This document shows, piece after piece, positions 62,101 to 64,000 of a DNA stretch of 64,000 nucleotides. Source of the DNA: Branchiostoma belcheri (taxonomy: Eukaryota > Chordata > Leptocardii > Amphioxiformes > Branchiostomatidae); the NCBI RefSeq assembly GCF_001625305.1, contig NW_017803157.1, forward strand, positions 1,419,376 to 1,483,375, written 5' to 3'. How positions within the stretch are numbered: position 1 is the first letter of the stretch; every line of letters begins with the position of its first letter. A model generated the notes under the pieces. It worked only from the letters and a program-made list of their open reading frames with translations. It was not told the DNA's origin and made no database searches. A program made the position numbers and the translations under genes.

Positions 62101-62624
62101 ATGCCGCTAGATTAAATAGTCCTGTCCTGCAAAGTATATTAGATGCCGATTTGCATAATTGTCATCTAATAATGCCAAGCACCACATTATCTCCCTACAT
62201 GCCATCATGGCCCAAGTATGTTCAGAACAAAGGTTCAAAAACACAGTGTGCATTCACCGGACAATCGTTGTCATGCCAATGACATACGTCTAGGCAATGT
62301 AATCCGATACCGGAAGTTACACGTCACCAATTTGTTTCCACAAAAGAGCTATTTGTGAACCGTTCCTGGCTTTCTCTATTAAACGCCAGTGAAACACGTT
62401 CACGTAACTTCTATACAGAAATGATCTGCTCTAAACAACAAGAAACACAAATAGAAACACAGAAACATTCGCAAGGCTTGCACGATGTATTTCTGGGCCG
62501 ATGTAAATACGTCTTGTCTGTATTGACTCCAATACGTCAGTGAACTGGAATGCGGAAGTGATCTTCCATTACACAGAAAAAGTCCCAACGTCATGTGACT
62601 CCGACTTACGTCCAAGGCAGCCAT
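50158..62624 (-). CDS. DUF4062-NACHT STAND protein with Cys-rich tail, 17 exons, 942 aa
   Basis: Exons: 62624-62610, 61571-61451, 61033-60726, 60253-60069, 59600-59372, 58058-57975, 57539-57428, 57136-56796, 55143-55041, 54423-54293, 53970-53761, 53296-53186, 52499-52398, 52143-51943, 51556-51345, 50849-50651, 50322-50158; 2829 nt in one frame. Residues about 126-290 are DUF4062 (VRVFVSSTFADFHSERE, CDLRWGV, LGERYGW), as in TEP1, TTC41 and NPHP3. A NACHT ATPase follows: Walker A GESGTGKS at 446-453, Walker B-like LIILIDAVNQ at 534-543, then sensor-type IVSTSMD. Residues 650-820 look like the winged-helix and LPYQLHRTG region of the same family. The last 120 residues are Cys-rich (CRMC, CVIC, CALH, CISC, CVQC). 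No WD40 or TPR repeats follow, unlike TEP1 or TTC41. It probably switches with nucleotide in the cytosol; role unknown, immunity or RNP assembly possible. The exon 15 donor is the weak point. Confidence 0.85.
50372..50611 (+). pseudogene. LINE RT fragment in the last intron of the STAND gene
   Basis: Plus strand: HTVQNLSVKVEKLRWSLFEH, then ILRMPQDTPAQKALELSLLG and SSRYKARKGRHC. The 'KLRW..F.HILRMP.DTPA..AL' pattern is typical of the post-RT region of LINE ORF2. It lies antisense to the host gene. Confidence 0.7.
50925..51115. repeat. family P repeats, two opposed ends
   Basis: 'caactggatagattttggaaactgtcagacg...gcgtccactagttttcgg' is one end. 'ctacttgagacgtctaacatctttcaatatatacctatttgcttgaataacc' looks like a second, diverged end in the opposite sense. 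Both are intronic in the STAND gene. Confidence 0.45.
51815..51915. mobile_element. MITE family A terminal fragment
   Basis: 'cggccagtgtttgggaggctatattcgactttgtctgacaggggctttaca' matches the right end of the family. It ends about 30 bases from exon 14. Confidence 0.5.
52157..52205 (-). repeat. LINE 3' end remnant
   Basis: The minus strand reads 'gttattgtcattaggcaataaagtttgatttgattt', the style of a LINE 3' UTR with AATAAA and short tail repeats. Confidence 0.4.
52600..52838. mobile_element. MITE family A copy beside a minisatellite
   Basis: It contains 'ggagattggaccatggttggc', 'tctggtgttcgggagtag', 'cgaacttcagccaaccttggtcggttggtggtcgggggaaggttc', all family A words in reverse. It runs straight into the 52-bp minisatellite. 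Confidence 0.5.
52839..53170. repeat. 52-bp minisatellite, six uniform units plus a partial
   Basis: Units start at 52839, 52891, 52943, 52995, 53047 and 53099, each beginning 'ctgttcagtaccaaggtggc' and ending 'aggggtggaagg'. The six look identical. A seventh partial unit (53151, 'ctgttcggtaccaaggtg') ends 16 bases from the donor of STAND exon 12. The near-zero divergence points to recent expansion or homogenisation. Confidence 0.9.
54061..54178 (+). pseudogene. LINE RT tail remnant
   Basis: Plus strand: KKQSKFRVINHELMYKKLYV followed by PRTTVEWNLC. It matches the RVINxxx...YPRTIAEWN motif seen at 16125-16340. It is intronic and antisense to the STAND gene. Confidence 0.6.
54585..54725 (+). 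pseudogene. LINE ORF2 zinc-knuckle remnant
   Basis: One frame gives LNRLRTGKRRCETLMEKRGL and, after a frameshift, CDCEQEQTMRHLLVCPLLHE. The CxC...HLLxCPL signature is typical of LINE ORF2 ends. It lies in STAND intron 9. Confidence 0.7.
55555..56790. other. STAND intron 8 with a diverged direct repeat
   Basis: Positions 55700-55800 and 55998-56090 share 'atgttcgcag.caaaac', 'tctgtgtaat.gcacg' and 'gatgcacg...gtatttt.ccgt' in the same order, about 297 bases apart. Both pieces look like parts of an unidentified repeat, with no protein signature. Confidence 0.4.
58440..59260. repeat. interspersed repeat ending in (CAGA)n, STAND intron 5
   Basis: 'attatgcaaat.agg' words recur five times at 58530-58815, followed by a doubled 'ctgcagt.cca...aaagccgccagggggccca' block (58935-59105) and a CAGA run (59198-59215). 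A related copy lies at 61880-62340. Reading frames here are not genes. Confidence 0.6.
59625..60068. other. STAND intron 4, with a retroelement-like end
   Basis: Positions 59945-60040 read 'gaaggtgacagacggtcaccgaaatgtcggatgaataaaaacac', the style of a Penelope-like 3' end and similar in plan to family Q. A tandem 'gtgcacccaaatttgagctg' pair lies at 59640-59680. Confidence 0.45.
60290..60515. mobile_element. MITE family B, truncated copy in STAND intron 3
   Basis: It has the right terminus 'gcgcaggtgcagtacgttctgtcgacgtgc' and an interior matching 16440-16650 in reverse ('caacgttgca.cagaattttgcctgttgcag'). The left terminus is missing. Confidence 0.65.
61190..61405 (-). pseudogene. LINE 3' end, same family as 16.1 kb
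   Basis: The minus strand gives VEWNSLPPSTVG followed by the same 3' UTR words as 16200-16330, up to 'gccagctgccgccgcg'. It lies in STAND intron 2. Confidence 0.65.
61880..62340. repeat. second copy of the 58.4-kb repeat, STAND intron 1
   Basis: It shares 'cctcata.attatgcaaataagga', 'gatttgcataattgtcat.taat' and 'gtc..gcc.accggaagtt' with 58440-59110. It is decayed and lacks the CAGA tail. Confidence 0.5.
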
Positions 62625-64000
62625 GACAGGTGCGTAACTTCTCGCCCCTCAGCTTCTTCAATGTGTTATGTTGCACCAGCTGAGCTCTATCATGATATTA
62701 TTATTGTATCCAGAACCGTGTCTGGAAATCTACGTTGATTTGCCCCAGACAAGGTTCGGCCGGACAAAACAACAATCTACGTAGATTTACCCCGTTAAAA
62801 TTGACGTGTACTCAGAACCGCGCCTGGGTGAAATCTACGTTCTTGGATATGAGGAGACTATCCAGAATCGTACTAGCTCGTACACAGTTCTGGACACACA
62901 AGCTCCTTATACATGTCGTCATATAATCTTTGAAAATCCTAGATCCTACGACATTATTATATCAAATTGTACGATGACTTACGACTCACGCCGATACATA
63001 CAACAGGGCACCCTGATTATTCTTAGTCTAACCCTCCTTCCTTGGAAATGACATGAAACAACACGTACGTACTCATATATTTGAGCAGTTAGTGTTAGGT
63101 ACAAGAATGGGTAAAGGAGTTCTAATATACCAATCCCAATGCTCTGAATAATCGATACCATATGCCATCCCTCTACAAGTTACAAACGAATGAGGTAATC
63201 CTTTCACTTTCATGTTTGCTGAATGATAACGTATCGTCTCGGTGGCAATTACAACGATAGTTAGTGAATGTAGATTGTCCTTACCATTACCATTTTCATG
63301 TATACCTACAAACGTTAAACAGTCATATGTGGATAACTATATGCATGCACAGTTGATGACAAACCGTCATTCTTTACGATACATTAGTAATTACCAATGT
63401 TAGTAATGGTAATGAAACCTATATATATGCACTGCCTACCGTACTACCGTAGAGAGCATTACAGTTCACCTATGATAAATATCTGAGGCTTTATTGTGTT
63501 CCGCCTGAAGGTTTGTTTACTCCTCAAAGTTTAAGCTCACTGACTTGTAAAACATTGTTTGTCTGGACGTGTTTAAAATGTTCCCACCTGAATGTTTGTT
63601 TACTCCTTAACCTTTGGCCTCATCCAGAATCCATTGTGGTGCTGGATTATCAGGTTGCTAAAGACAGAGAAACGGCATAGCTCGATAACCCCATACCTTC
63701 CCCATATACCTTGTTATATTGTTTGAAACTATGGAAATTAATTTGCATGATACTATTATGTACCCTGGTAACCAGATAACCGTGACCTCAGCGCTATCTC
63801 TTCGGGGCTGGTAGCGTAACGAGCCGCCAAACCAGGCGCCAAGTACATGTACCGTGCGCCGGGGGTAGCTTTCTGCACACGGTTTTAGGTTTCTTTGCTT
63901 TGGTTTGGCTCGGCGTAATACAGGTGGCCAGCGGATATCAGCGCGCAATAGAAGAGCGGGCGTAATAGAAGAAGCCAGCGAAACCAGCTTGATAGGTCCG
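62625..64000. other. 5' flank of the STAND gene and window end
   Basis: No TATA box or CpG-rich promoter is evident. A doubled word 'aatctacgt.gatttgcccc' occurs near 62730 and 62772, with a third weaker copy at 62830. No coding signal was supported up to the window end. Confidence 0.4.

Overview
This window looks like chromosomal DNA of a cephalochordate (lancelet, Branchiostoma-type). The genes are animal-type, split by many short GT-AG introns. They include neuropeptide GPCRs, a collagen-stalked C-type lectin and a large DUF4062-NACHT protein of the kind expanded in amphioxus immunity. The spaces between them are packed with decayed LINEs, tRNA-derived SINEs, MITEs and foldback elements. 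The species assignment is inference from gene content; no marker gene settles it. No rRNA gene, functional tRNA gene or CRISPR array was seen.

Layout. 1-11.4 kb is mostly non-genic, with a LINE relic near 4.3-4.7 kb, SINE and MITE copies, and one candidate cysteine-rich exon near 5.4-5.6 kb. 11.48-14.89 kb (minus) holds a three-exon neuropeptide FF receptor-like GPCR of 358 aa. 15-31.5 kb is a repeat-rich gap with LINE 3' ends, a nested MITE with target-site duplication, a 1-kb element with ~180-bp inverted arms, and a ~170-bp tandem array. 31.56-33.98 kb (plus) holds a five-exon type II membrane C-type lectin of 349 aa with coiled coil, collagen-like stalk and CTLD. 34-41.7 kb is again repeats. 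41.76-45.60 kb (plus) holds a second, divergent NPFF-receptor-like GPCR of 389 aa in five exons; its introns carry a foldback element, a MITE, two SINEs and a duplicated piece of exon 2. 48.32-49.33 kb (plus) is an intronless SLC35/EamA-type transporter of 336 aa. 50.16-62.62 kb (minus) is a 17-exon gene for a 942-aa STAND protein: DUF4062, NACHT ATPase, winged-helix region, then a cysteine-rich tail in place of the usual WD40 or TPR repeats.

The genes do not form an operon or obvious pathway. The two GPCRs are divergent paralogues that share two intron positions and an exon of exactly 100 nt. The lectin and the STAND protein are both plausible innate-immune components, but only family knowledge supports that. 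All splice models were built by hand from consensus sites and reading-frame continuity. Every multi-exon model closes in frame, and the weak junctions are flagged.
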